Positions 7,580-15,818 of a stretch of 64,000 nucleotides of DNA are shown here, piece after piece. Below the pieces are notes generated by a model, which worked only from the letters and a program-made list of their open reading frames with translations, ran no database searches and had not been told where the DNA came from. Position 1 is the stretch's first letter; each line of letters starts with the position of its first letter. The translations under genes and the position numbers were made by a program. The DNA comes from JAJXXT01 sp963764465. GTDB taxonomy: Bacteria; Pseudomonadota; Alphaproteobacteria; Acetobacterales; Acetobacteraceae. The stretch lies in contig CAVXSO010000007.1 of assembly GCA_963764465.1 (NCBI GenBank), forward strand, positions 1-64,000. The letters are read 5' to 3'.

Positions 7580-9628
7580 TTACAAGGGACGGATCAGGAG
7601 GCAGCCGGAGGCATCGACGGCCGCGACATGGTCGGGCAGCACCAGCGTGGTGCTGTCCATCTCTGTCACGATGGCCGGGCCGACGATGCGCTGGCCGGCG
7701 AGCAGGAGCGTGCGGTCGTAAACCCGCGCCTTCATCGCGCGCCCACCGGCATGGATAGCGACCTCTTGGATTTGCGCGGCTGCAGGATCCTCGCCACCTG
7801 GCGGCAAGCGGCTGGTATCGAGCGTCGGCGCCGGGCCCTCGACCACCACTCGCAGGTTGACGATCTCCCGCTCGGCATCAAGGGCGAAGGTGTAGAGACG
7901 CTCATGTGCCGCATCGAAGCGGGCGGAGACCAAGCTAAGCCCGGCGCCGGCGAGTTCCTCGGCAGAAAGGGTGATTGGGATTTCCATGCCCTGGCCATGA
8001 TAGCGCAGATCGGCTTCGTAATGCGCGCTCTGCTCGGCCAGTGGCACACCATCCGCGGCAAGCGCCTCGCCGGCACGCTCGCGCAGCCCCGCGAAGGCAT
8101 CGGCGAGCTCGGCCTGGGTGGTGTCGCTGACGCGGCGCAAGAAGGTCCGCCCGGCCTCGCCGCGCAGGCGCGTCGTCGCATCGCCATAGGCGCAGAGCAC
8201 GCCTGGGCTGGGCGGGACGACCACGGGCCAGGAGCCGAGCAGCCGCCCGAGCGCATTGGCGTGCAGCGGCCCGGCGCCGCCGAACGCGACCAGCGCGAAA
8301 TCACGCGGATCGTAACCTTGCTCGATCGAAACGAGTCGCAGCGCGCCGAACATCGCCTCATTGACGATGTCGACGATACCCTGCGCCGCGGCGACGAGAC
8401 CGATGCCCAGCGCCTCCGCCACGCGGCCAACGGCGCGCTCCGCCGCCACCCGGTCGAGCCCCATCGTGCCGCCGAGCAGGCCGCCGGGCAGATAGCCTAG
8501 AGCCACGTTGGCGTCGGTCACCGTCGGCTCCTCGCCGCCACGCCCGTACGCGGCAGGACCGGGAACAGCACCGGCGCTCTCCGGCCCCACGCGCAGCGCC
8601 TTGGTCAGTTCCGGCACGCGCGCGATGGAGCCACCGCCAGCGCCGACGGTGCGCACATCGAGTGAGGAGGCGCGCACCGTCACGTCGCCGACCGCCGTCT
8701 CACGCCGCAGCCGGGGCTTGCCGCCCTCGACCAGCGCCACGTCCGTCGAGGTGCCGCCCATGTCGAAGGTGAGAAGATTGTCGAGCCCAGCCTGCCGCGC
8801 CGCCCAGACCGCCCCCGCGACACCGCCCGCGGGCCCGCTCATCAGCAGATTCACCGGCGCGTGCGCCGCGCTGGAGAACGCCATCAGCCCGCCATCCGAG
8901 CGCAGCACGCGCAGGCGCGCGCCCATGCCGCGGGCGATACAGGCGGATTCGAGATTGCCGAGATAGCGTGCGACGGTGGGCTGCACATAGGCGTTGGCGA
9001 CCGTCGTCACCGTCCGCTCGTATTCACGCATCTCCGGCAGGATATCGGCGGAGAGCGAGACCGGAATGCCCGGCAGCGCCTCGGCAAGCAGGGCGCCGAC
9101 GCGCCGCTCGTGCACGTCGTTGGCGAAGCTGTTGATCAGCGAGACGGTGACCGCGTCGACGCCGGACGCGCGCAACCGCGCAGCCGCCGCGCGCACGCTG
9201 ACCTCGTCGAGCGCACGCACGATGCTGCCGTCCGAGCCGACGCGTTCGGCGATCTCGAATGTGTCCTCCAGCCGCGCGAGCGTTGCCTTGCGCTGCCAGA
9301 CGATCCAGCCAGCGAGCCCGCCCGGGACGAAGGAGCGGGCGATGTGCAGCACCTGCCGGTAGCCCTCCGTAACCAACAGGCCGACGCGCGCGCCCTTGCC
9401 TTCCAGCACCGCGTTCGTCGCCACCGTGGTGCCGTGCAGCAGCGCGGCGACGGCATCTGGCGCGATGCCGGCCTCGGCACAGATCCGCTCGATCCCTGAG
9501 AGCACACCCCGCGACTGGTCATCCGGTGTGCTCGGGACCTTGGCGCGCCAGGTATGGCCGTCGCCGTCGCGGATCAGCAGCAGGTCTGTGAACGTACCGC
9601 CGACATCGATACCAAGTCGATACGTCAT
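7580..9628 (-). CDS. hyuA: hydantoinase A/oxoprolinase family protein
   Basis: The 682-residue product is the ATP-binding HyuA-type subunit. It opens with the actin-like phosphate-binding motif GIDVGGTFTDLLL, continues with HGTTVATNAVLEGKGA and ends its hydantoinase_A domain with GPAGG and FDMGGTSTDVAL, the second phosphate loop. A C-terminal domain of about 150 residues completes the usual length. The ATG at 9628 overlaps the stop of the HMG-lyase-like gene as ATGA, while an open frame extending upstream to 9871 is only the antisense continuation through that gene. It forms one operon with hyuB. Function as in hyuB: ATP-dependent opening of a cyclic amide or ATP-dependent carboxylation. Confidence 0.9.
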   Translation of the reverse strand: MTYRLGIDVGGTFTDLLLIRDGDGHTWRAKVPSTPDDQSRGVLSGIERICAEAGIAPDAVAALLHGTTVATNAVLEGKGARVGLLVTEGYRQVLHIARSFVPGGLAGWIVWQRKATLARLEDTFEIAERVGSDGSIVRALDEVSVRAAAARLRASGVDAVTVSLINSFANDVHERRVGALLAEALPGIPVSLSADILPEMREYERTVTTVANAYVQPTVARYLGNLESACIARGMGARLRVLRSDGGLMAFSSAAHAPVNLLMSGPAGGVAGAVWAARQAGLDNLLTFDMGGTSTDVALVEGGKPRLRRETAVGDVTVRASSLDVRTVGAGGGSIARVPELTKALRVGPESAGAVPGPAAYGRGGEEPTVTDANVALGYLPGGLLGGTMGLDRVAAERAVGRVAEALGIGLVAAAQGIVDIVNEAMFGALRLVSIEQGYDPRDFALVAFGGAGPLHANALGRLLGSWPVVVPPSPGVLCAYGDATTRLRGEAGRTFLRRVSDTTQAELADAFAGLRERAGEALAADGVPLAEQSAHYEADLRYHGQGMEIPITLSAEELAGAGLSLVSARFDAAHERLYTFALDAEREIVNLRVVVEGPAPTLDTSRLPPGGEDPAAAQIQEVAIHAGGRAMKARVYDRTLLLAGQRIVGPAIVTEMDSTTLVLPDHVAAVDASGCLLIRPL

Positions 9629-10542
9629 GCCGCCTTCTCCCTCGCCGGGAACATACCCGCACGGCCCAGCATCGCGGGTAGTGGCCGCCCCAGTCTTTCG
9701 CCGAGCCATTCCGACGCATCGATCAGGCGATCCAAGTCGAGGCCGGTGGCGATGCCCATTCGTTGCAACATGTAGACGAGATCCTCGGTAGGAATGTTCC
9801 CGGTGGCGGCAGGCGCGAACGGGCAGCCGCCGATGCCGCCGAGGCTCGCGTCGAGCTGCGTAACGCCGCATTCCAACGCCGCGACGGCGTTGGCGAGGCC
9901 GGTGTTGCGGGTGTTGTGGAAATGCGCCCGCAGCGCGAGGCCGGGCGTCGCGATCGCGGTGAAGCGCGCCTTGACGTCGGCGGGACTGGCAACCCCTATC
10001 GTGTCTGCGAGCGCGAGTTCATCCGGCATCGCAAGCGCAACTGAAGCCGCGACGACGTCTGCGAGCCGACTGACCGGAACCTCGCCCTCGAACGGACAGC
10101 CGAAGGCAGCCCCGATGATGAGCTGCGTGCCGAGCCCCGCGCCGCGCGCCGCGCCGGCGATCTCCCCCCAGGCGGCAATCGCGTCCGCGGTGCCCACGCC
10201 TTGGTTACGGCGGCAGAACGTATCGCTGGCGACGACGACAAAGACGACGGCGTCGACCGCGGCGGCGATGGCGCGCTCCAGCCCGCGGTGATTGAGCACG
10301 AGGCCGATGCGTTGGCGCCCCGGGGCCTGCGGCAGCCCCGCGACCACCGCCTCGGCGTCGGCCATGCGGGGCACGCGCGTGGCATTGACGAAACTCGCGA
10401 CCTCCATCCGCCGCACGCCGGCAGCATCGAGGCGGCAGATCAGCTCGATCTTGTCGGAGGTGGCGAGCAGGGCAGGCTCGTTCTGCAGCCCGTCGCGGGG
10501 CGCGACCTCGACGATCGTTACGGCTTGGCTGGGCGGTTCCAC
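9625..10542 (-). CDS. hydroxymethylglutaryl-CoA lyase-like enzyme
   Basis: This 305-residue TIM-barrel protein belongs to the HMG-CoA lyase family, which cleaves 3-hydroxy-3-methylglutaryl-CoA or a similar acyl-CoA into acetyl-CoA and a keto acid. Visible are the N-terminal APRDGLQNE (catalytic Arg-Asp), the metal ligands in HFHNTRNTGLAN, and the signature GIGGCPFAPAATGN with the active-site cysteine. It is the first gene of the leftward operon with hyuA, hyuB and gntR and is divergent from the CoA-transferase gene at 10654. The CoA-transferase could supply its CoA thioester substrate. Paralogues acting on other 3-hydroxy-acyl-CoAs exist, so the precise substrate is open. Confidence 0.88.
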   Translation of the reverse strand: MEPPSQAVTIVEVAPRDGLQNEPALLATSDKIELICRLDAAGVRRMEVASFVNATRVPRMADAEAVVAGLPQAPGRQRIGLVLNHRGLERAIAAAVDAVVFVVVASDTFCRRNQGVGTADAIAAWGEIAGAARGAGLGTQLIIGAAFGCPFEGEVPVSRLADVVAASVALAMPDELALADTIGVASPADVKARFTAIATPGLALRAHFHNTRNTGLANAVAALECGVTQLDASLGGIGGCPFAPAATGNIPTEDLVYMLQRMGIATGLDLDRLIDASEWLGERLGRPLPAMLGRAGMFPAREKAA

Positions 10543-10560
10543 GGCACCTCCACCGCGGAA

Positions 10561-10572
10561 ATTGCATACAAT
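10561..10572. promoter_or_regulatory. putative GntR operator 3 (ATTGCATACAAT, near-perfect palindrome)
   Basis: ATTGCATACAAT is palindromic except for the two inner C/T positions. It lies 19 bp upstream of the leftward HMG-lyase-like gene. Its centre is 52 bp from the next site, nearly the same spacing as the pair at 2199/2251. Confidence 0.5.
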
Positions 10573-10596
10573 ATGGTGCGTGACAAGCGTTTTTCG

Positions 10597-10624
10597 TTGA
10601 CATCATGGCCTGTTTGTATACGGT
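10597..10624 (+). promoter_or_regulatory. putative promoter with overlapping operator 4 (GTATAC core)
   Basis: TTGACA at 10597-10602 is a consensus -35 element for the rightward CoA-transferase operon. The site TTTGTATACGGT at 10613-10624 overlaps the expected -10 position. Binding there would block polymerase. The spacing to a good -10 is not ideal (14 or 16 bp), so the exact start is uncertain. Confidence 0.4.
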
Positions 10625-10653
10625 CTGCGGCCTCACGCTGCCTGAGGTTGCGC

Positions 10654-11868
10654 ATGACCGACGCCTCGCCGCCTCCGCGTGGTCCGCTCACGGATCTGCG
10701 CGTGATTGAAATGGGTCAGCTTCTCGCGGGCCCGTTCTGCGGCCAGCTCCTTGCCGATTTCGGCGCGGAGGTAATTAAGATCGAGCCGCCGGGAAAAGGC
10801 GATCCGCTGCGCGAATGGGGGCGCGAGAAGCCGCATGGGAAATCGCTTTGGTTTCCCGTGGTCGGCCGCAACAAGATGTCCGTGACGCTGGATCTGCGGC
10901 AGGCGGAAGGCCAGGCGCTGGCGCGTCGACTGATCGCCGACGCCGACATCCTGATCGAGAATTTCAGGCCCGGGACGATGGAGCGCTGGGGATTGGGGTG
11001 GGAGGAACTGTCGGCGCTCAACCCACGCCTCGTGATGGTACGGGTCACGGGGTACGGGCAAACTGGGCCCTATGCGAGTCGCGCGGGCTTCGGCGCGGTC
11101 GGCGAGGCCATGGGTGGGCTGCGCTACGTCGTCGGCGCGCCGGACGCACCGCCGAGCCGGACCGGCATTTCGATTGGCGACAGTCTCGCCGCGACCTACG
11201 CGGCGCTCGGCGCGCTGATGGCGGTTCATGCGCGCAGCCGCACCGGCCGCGGCCAGGTGGTGGACAGCGCGATCTACGAGGCCGTGCTTGCGATGATGGA
11301 GTCGCTCATCACGGAGTACGACCAGACCGGCTATATCCGCGAGCGCACCGGCGCGATCCTGCCCAACATCGCGCCCTCCAACGTCTATCCGACGAAGGGC
11401 GGGCAGTTCCTGCTCATCGCCGCCAACCAGGACACGGTCTTCCGCAGGCTTGCCGAGGCGATGGGTCAGCCGGAACTGGCACAAGACCCGCGTTATTCCA
11501 CCCATACCGCGCGCGGTGAGCGCCAGGCGGAGCTCGACAACATCATCGCCGCCTGGACCGCGACCCAGGAAGCCGCACCGCTGGAAGCGCTGATGGAGCG
11601 CAGCGGCGTTCCCTCGGGGCGCATCTATCGCGCGCCGGAGATGCTCACGGATCCGCATTTCGCCGCGCGCCACGCAATTGTCCGCCTGGCACATCGCGAT
11701 TTCGGCGAGCTTGCGATGCAGAACGTCGCGCCCCGCCTCTCGGAGACGCCCGGCGAGGTGCGGCACGTGGCGCCGGAGCTGGGTGAGCACAACGACGACG
11801 TCTTCGGCTCCCTTCTGGGCCTGTCCACGGATGAGCGGATGAGGCTCGCGGCGGCGAAGGTGATCTGA
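10654..11868 (+). CDS. family III CoA-transferase (CaiB/BaiF)
   Basis: A 404-residue family III CoA-transferase, which moves CoA between acyl-CoA and a carboxylic acid through an aspartyl anhydride. The opening LRVIEMGQLLAGPFCGQLLADFGAEVIKIE is the CoA-binding signature (only its start LRVIEMGQ and end GAEVIKIE are diagnostic here), and the catalytic aspartate is in GQVVDSAIYEAV. The ATG at 10654 follows TGAGG at 7 bases. It is the first gene of a rightward run that stays tightly packed to 24340. In context it would activate the acid taken up by the ABC transporter or produced by the hydrolases. The start is supported by the promoter and operator lying directly upstream. Confidence 0.9.
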   Translation: MTDASPPPRGPLTDLRVIEMGQLLAGPFCGQLLADFGAEVIKIEPPGKGDPLREWGREKPHGKSLWFPVVGRNKMSVTLDLRQAEGQALARRLIADADILIENFRPGTMERWGLGWEELSALNPRLVMVRVTGYGQTGPYASRAGFGAVGEAMGGLRYVVGAPDAPPSRTGISIGDSLAATYAALGALMAVHARSRTGRGQVVDSAIYEAVLAMMESLITEYDQTGYIRERTGAILPNIAPSNVYPTKGGQFLLIAANQDTVFRRLAEAMGQPELAQDPRYSTHTARGERQAELDNIIAAWTATQEAAPLEALMERSGVPSGRIYRAPEMLTDPHFAARHAIVRLAHRDFGELAMQNVAPRLSETPGEVRHVAPELGEHNDDVFGSLLGLSTDERMRLAAAKVI

Positions 11869-11870
11869 AC

Positions 11871-12734
11871 GTGGCCGGGGCCATCGATATCGTCGCCAAT
11901 CTCTTCACGCCGCGCGAGGTGGTAGAGGGGCGCACCGGTCTCGATGAGACGTTCAAGGAGCAGGTGCGCATGCCGGCCGCCATCCGCGGCGGCGTGGAGG
12001 TGGAGGACTACATCGCACGCATGGACCGCGCCGGCATCGAGCGGTCACTGCTGGTCGCGGTGCGTGCCGGCGACCTCATGGTTCGCGGCTCGTTCGAGAT
12101 CACCTATGAGCGCGTGCACGAGGTGTGCGCGACCTATCCGACGCGCTTCTCGGGGCTTGCCGGCATAGACCCGACGCGCGGCATGGCAGGGCTGCGAGAG
12201 CTGGAAGTCGCCGTTCGGGACTACGGATTTGTCGGCGCCCATCTCTATCCGCATTGGTTCGGATTGGCACCGGACCACGCGCGCTACTACCCCTACTACG
12301 CGAAATGCTGCGAGCTCGACATCCCCATCATGATGCAGGTGGGGCAGAACCTGGTCTACAGCCGCGAGCGCCGGCTGCCCAGCGTCGGGCGCCCGATCAC
12401 GCTCGACCAGGTCGCCATCGATTTCCCGGAGCTCAAGCTCATCGGCATCCATATTGGTGTGCCCTGGACATCGGAGATGATCGCGATGGCCTGGAAGCAC
12501 CCCAACGTCTTTATCGGCATGGATGCCTACGCGCCACGCCACTGGCCGGCCGATATGGTGCACTATCTCGACAGCTATGGCCGCGGCAAGGTGATGTTCG
12601 GCACCGACTGGCCGGTGATCGATCCCGAGCGTGCCATGACCGAGGTGGCGGGGCTGTCATTGCGGCCGGCGGCGCGCCACGCGCTGCTGCGGGATACCGC
12701 GCGGCAGGTCTTTCGTCTGCCCGCGACCGCGTGA
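11871..12734 (+). CDS. amidohydrolase 2 (ACMSD-like) family protein with altered metal motif
   Basis: This 287-residue TIM-barrel protein is of the amidohydrolase_2 family, whose members are decarboxylases (ACMSD, gamma-resorcylate decarboxylase) or lactone hydrolases. Metal-site candidates are the histidines in GAHLYPH and GIHIG and the aspartate in FGTDWPV near the C terminus. The N-terminal strand, which normally reads D-x-H-x-H, here reads AIDIVANLFTP, so both first metal ligands are missing. It may use a different metal arrangement. The GTG start lies two bases after the preceding stop, and its own stop overlaps the next start as TGATG, so translation is coupled. Confidence 0.75.
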   Translation: MAGAIDIVANLFTPREVVEGRTGLDETFKEQVRMPAAIRGGVEVEDYIARMDRAGIERSLLVAVRAGDLMVRGSFEITYERVHEVCATYPTRFSGLAGIDPTRGMAGLRELEVAVRDYGFVGAHLYPHWFGLAPDHARYYPYYAKCCELDIPIMMQVGQNLVYSRERRLPSVGRPITLDQVAIDFPELKLIGIHIGVPWTSEMIAMAWKHPNVFIGMDAYAPRHWPADMVHYLDSYGRGKVMFGTDWPVIDPERAMTEVAGLSLRPAARHALLRDTARQVFRLPATA

Positions 12735-14251
12735 TGCTACGGCCCGCGAGCTACCATGCGCTGAGACTGGATACCGGCATCCGGGCCGCCGCCAACCGCG
12801 CGCCGGACAAGGTCGCGCTCAGCAGCGGCCAGCGCCGCATGACTTACCGTTCGCTGCGCGATCGTATTGACCGTGTCGCCGCCGTGGGCCGGCACGGGCT
12901 GGGCCTGTGCCCTGGCGACCGTGTGCTGCTATGGGCCGGCAACTGCGTGGAATATATCGAGGTCATCACGGGCCTCGCCGCCATCGGCGTCGCCGTCGCG
13001 ACGCCGAGCCCGCGGCTCACGGCGGCGGAGATCGCGGCCATCGTGGACGATTGCGATCCACGGGCAATTTTCGTGGAACCGAAGCTGCGCGACGCGCTCC
13101 CATCGGCGCTGCATCCGCCGATCCAACTCGGCGGGGAATACGAGACACTGCTCGCCAGGGCACGGCCGGCGGTTGCCCCGGACGCCGCCGAGGAATGGGA
13201 TACGTTCTCCATCCCCTACACATCGGGTACCACGGGCAAGCCCAAGGGCGTGATGTTGCCGCATCGGTCGCGAACGCTCACTTTCCTCGCCATGGCGACG
13301 GAGTATGGATGCTATGGCCCCGATGACCGGGCACTTGCCATGGCGCCGCTGTGCCATGGCGCGGGTCTAGCCTTCGCGATCGCCCCGATCTTCTTCGGCG
13401 GGAGCTGCGAGATCGTCCGCGAGTTCGAGCCCGAGCTCGTGCTGCGCCGCCTGGCGGAGGGCCACGCGACCAATCTCTTCGTCGTGCCCACGCATCTGCA
13501 CGCTTTCGTCTCCGCGGCACCTGGCTCCCTCGCGGCGCTGCGCGGTGGATCGTTACGGACGATTATCTGCAACGCCGCCGCCCTGCCCAACGTCACGCGC
13601 GAGGCGACGATCGATGCCGTCGGCGAGGGCATCCTGCACGAGACCTACGGCTCCACCGAGGCGGGGATCGTCACCAACCTGCGTCCCGCCGATCAGCGCC
13701 GCAAGTCAGGCAGCGTCGGCCTGCCGTTTCCGCTCAACGAGGTGGAGTTGCGTAACGAGCAGGGCATTGTATGCGCGCCTGGTGCGATCGGCGAGCTCTA
13801 CAGCCGCTCGCCGATGCTGTTCGCGGGCTACTGGCGGCGCGCGGAGGCCACGGCGGAAGCGCTGCATGCCGATGGATGGTGCACCGCCGGCGACCTCGCG
13901 ACCCGCGACGAGGAAGGCTACATCACGATCGTTGGCCGCAAGAAGGATATGATCATTTCCGGCGGCATCAACATCTACCCGCGCGAAATCGAGGATGTGC
14001 TGCGCACCCACCATGGCGTGGCCGATGTCGCGGTCATCGGTGTCCCAGACGAGCGCTGGGGCGAGCGACTCTTGGCCTTTATCGTGCCGGCGCAGAACCA
14101 ATCACCCTCCGACGAGGAGCTAATAGCGCACGCGACGTCCATGCTCGCGGGCTACAAGGTTCCGCGGCACTACCGCTTGATCGCGGCGCTACCACGAGAC
14201 CCGGCTGGGAAGCTGCTGAAACAGCGCCTGCGGGCGCTGGCCACCGCATGA
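12734..14251 (+). CDS. AMP-dependent acyl-CoA synthetase (first of two)
   Basis: The 505-residue enzyme activates a carboxylic acid to acyl-AMP and then to acyl-CoA. The ATP-binding P-loop reads YTSGTTGKPKGVMLPH, the A5 motif is HETYGSTEAG, the hinge region is GRKKDMIISGGINIYPREIE, and the C-terminal catalytic lysine lies in DPAGKLLKQ. All core motifs are intact. The start overlaps the amidohydrolase stop by one base, and its stop overlaps the next ligase as ATGA. Having two different ligases in tandem suggests that two acids of the same pathway are activated, or that one ligase is specialised for a side product. Confidence 0.88.
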   Translation: MLRPASYHALRLDTGIRAAANRAPDKVALSSGQRRMTYRSLRDRIDRVAAVGRHGLGLCPGDRVLLWAGNCVEYIEVITGLAAIGVAVATPSPRLTAAEIAAIVDDCDPRAIFVEPKLRDALPSALHPPIQLGGEYETLLARARPAVAPDAAEEWDTFSIPYTSGTTGKPKGVMLPHRSRTLTFLAMATEYGCYGPDDRALAMAPLCHGAGLAFAIAPIFFGGSCEIVREFEPELVLRRLAEGHATNLFVVPTHLHAFVSAAPGSLAALRGGSLRTIICNAAALPNVTREATIDAVGEGILHETYGSTEAGIVTNLRPADQRRKSGSVGLPFPLNEVELRNEQGIVCAPGAIGELYSRSPMLFAGYWRRAEATAEALHADGWCTAGDLATRDEEGYITIVGRKKDMIISGGINIYPREIEDVLRTHHGVADVAVIGVPDERWGERLLAFIVPAQNQSPSDEELIAHATSMLAGYKVPRHYRLIAALPRDPAGKLLKQRLRALATA

Positions 14252-15816
14252 CGCACAGGACGCCACCGGACGGCCTGGCGGCGGGGACGCTCACGCTGCC
14301 CGATCTGGTGGCAATGCGCGCGCGCCTCGCACCTGAGGCCATCGCGCTCGACGACGGGGACGGCCGGACGCGCGATTTTGGCGTGTTGCAGGCGCGGGTG
14401 GAGCGTGCCGCTTCGGTCCTCGCGGCTCTCGATCCCGCCGGCAAGGGCTGCTTCGCGATCCTTTCCGAAAATCGCTTCGAGTATGCGGAGGTGCTGCTTG
14501 CCGCGGGCCGGATTGGCGCCGCGATCGCCTGCCTCAACTGGCGCCTGACCGCGGCCGAGATCGCTGAGACGCTGGCGCTGATCGAACCCGCCGCGATCAT
14601 CGTCTCCGCGCGCCATGCCGATCTCCTTGGCAGGGGCGGCGTGCCCGTCATCGAACTGGGCAGCGAGTGGGAAAGGCGACTGAGTCAGGTGGATGCGCAT
14701 CCCGCGGTGCAGATCGACCCTGAGACCACGTGGCTTGTCCTTTCCACCGGCGGCACGACGGGAAGGCCCAAGGCGGCCGCGATCAGCCATCGCGCAGAGG
14801 TCGCGCGCGCCTTCGTGATGGCGCTCGACCTCGGCTTCGCAGCTGGCGGCACGTGCCTTGCGTGGCCGCCCATGTACCACATGGGTGGGACCGAGCCGAT
14901 GCTGCATGCCCTGGCGACCGGGGGCAGGACCATCGTCCATGACGGCTTTGATGCCGAACGCATCGCCGCTTGCATCGCGCATGAGCGGTTGCCGTGGCTT
15001 GCGGTCATGCCTGGTACGGCACCGCGGCTCGCCGACGCGATCGAACGGCTCGGGGCTCGGCCCGCCGGCATCGGGGGGTGTGGCGTGATGCCTGATCTGG
15101 CACCCGCGGCCGACATTGCCCGCCTGACCGCGTTGCTGGGTGCGCCCTATTGCAACAGCTTCGGTTCTACGGAAACCGGCTCGCCCCCATTTTCCGCCGG
15201 GCGTCTCGCCCCCGGTGACCCCGCGCCCGATCTCGGCAAGACCCCGAGCCCGTTCACGCTGCTTCGCCTTGTGGATGAGCACGACCGCGACGTGGCCGAC
15301 GGCGAAACCGGCATCGCCATGCTGCGCGGCCCGACGTTGTTCAGCGGCTACTGGAACGCTCCCGAAGCCACGCGGCGTGATTTCGCCGAAGGCTGGTTTC
15401 GCATGGGCGACATGTTCCGCCGCCGGCCCGACGGGCGATACGACTTCATGGACCGCGCCCGCTACATCGTGAAATCCGGCGGCGAGAACATCTATCCGGC
15501 CGAGATCGAACGAATTCTCATGGCCGAGGCTAGTGTCGCCGACGCGGCCGTCGTGCGCCGGGTGGATCAACGCTGGGGCGAGGTGCCCGTGGCACTCATC
15601 GTGCCGCGTGGCAGCGGTTTTGATTCCTCGGCGCTCGCGCGCGTCTGCCGCGCACGGCTGGCGGGTTACAAGCAGCCGCGCGCGTTCATTGCCGTGCCGC
15701 CGGAGCGGCTCGCCCGCGATCCCGGCGGGAAATTGCGGCGGGGCGAGCTCGAACGCTTCGTCGCCGGGCTTGCCTTGGGTGAGGAATCCGTCCACGCGTC
15801 CAACATTGGGGGGTAA
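14248..15816 (+). CDS. AMP-dependent acyl-CoA synthetase (second of two)
   Basis: A 522-residue ligase, clearly divergent from its neighbour. The phosphate-binding motif is STGGTTGRPKAAAISH, with Gly-Gly in place of the more usual Ser-Gly, the A5 motif is NSFGSTETG, the hinge is ARYIVKSGGENIYPAEIE and the C-terminal lysine is in DPGGKLRRGE. These features place it among medium-chain or aromatic acyl-CoA synthetases. The ATG overlaps the preceding stop (ATGA). Only two bases separate its stop from the binding-protein gene start, so the ligases and transporter are probably co-transcribed. Confidence 0.88.
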   Translation: MTHRTPPDGLAAGTLTLPDLVAMRARLAPEAIALDDGDGRTRDFGVLQARVERAASVLAALDPAGKGCFAILSENRFEYAEVLLAAGRIGAAIACLNWRLTAAEIAETLALIEPAAIIVSARHADLLGRGGVPVIELGSEWERRLSQVDAHPAVQIDPETTWLVLSTGGTTGRPKAAAISHRAEVARAFVMALDLGFAAGGTCLAWPPMYHMGGTEPMLHALATGGRTIVHDGFDAERIAACIAHERLPWLAVMPGTAPRLADAIERLGARPAGIGGCGVMPDLAPAADIARLTALLGAPYCNSFGSTETGSPPFSAGRLAPGDPAPDLGKTPSPFTLLRLVDEHDRDVADGETGIAMLRGPTLFSGYWNAPEATRRDFAEGWFRMGDMFRRRPDGRYDFMDRARYIVKSGGENIYPAEIERILMAEASVADAAVVRRVDQRWGEVPVALIVPRGSGFDSSALARVCRARLAGYKQPRAFIAVPPERLARDPGGKLRRGELERFVAGLALGEESVHASNIGG

Positions 15817-15818
15817 AA

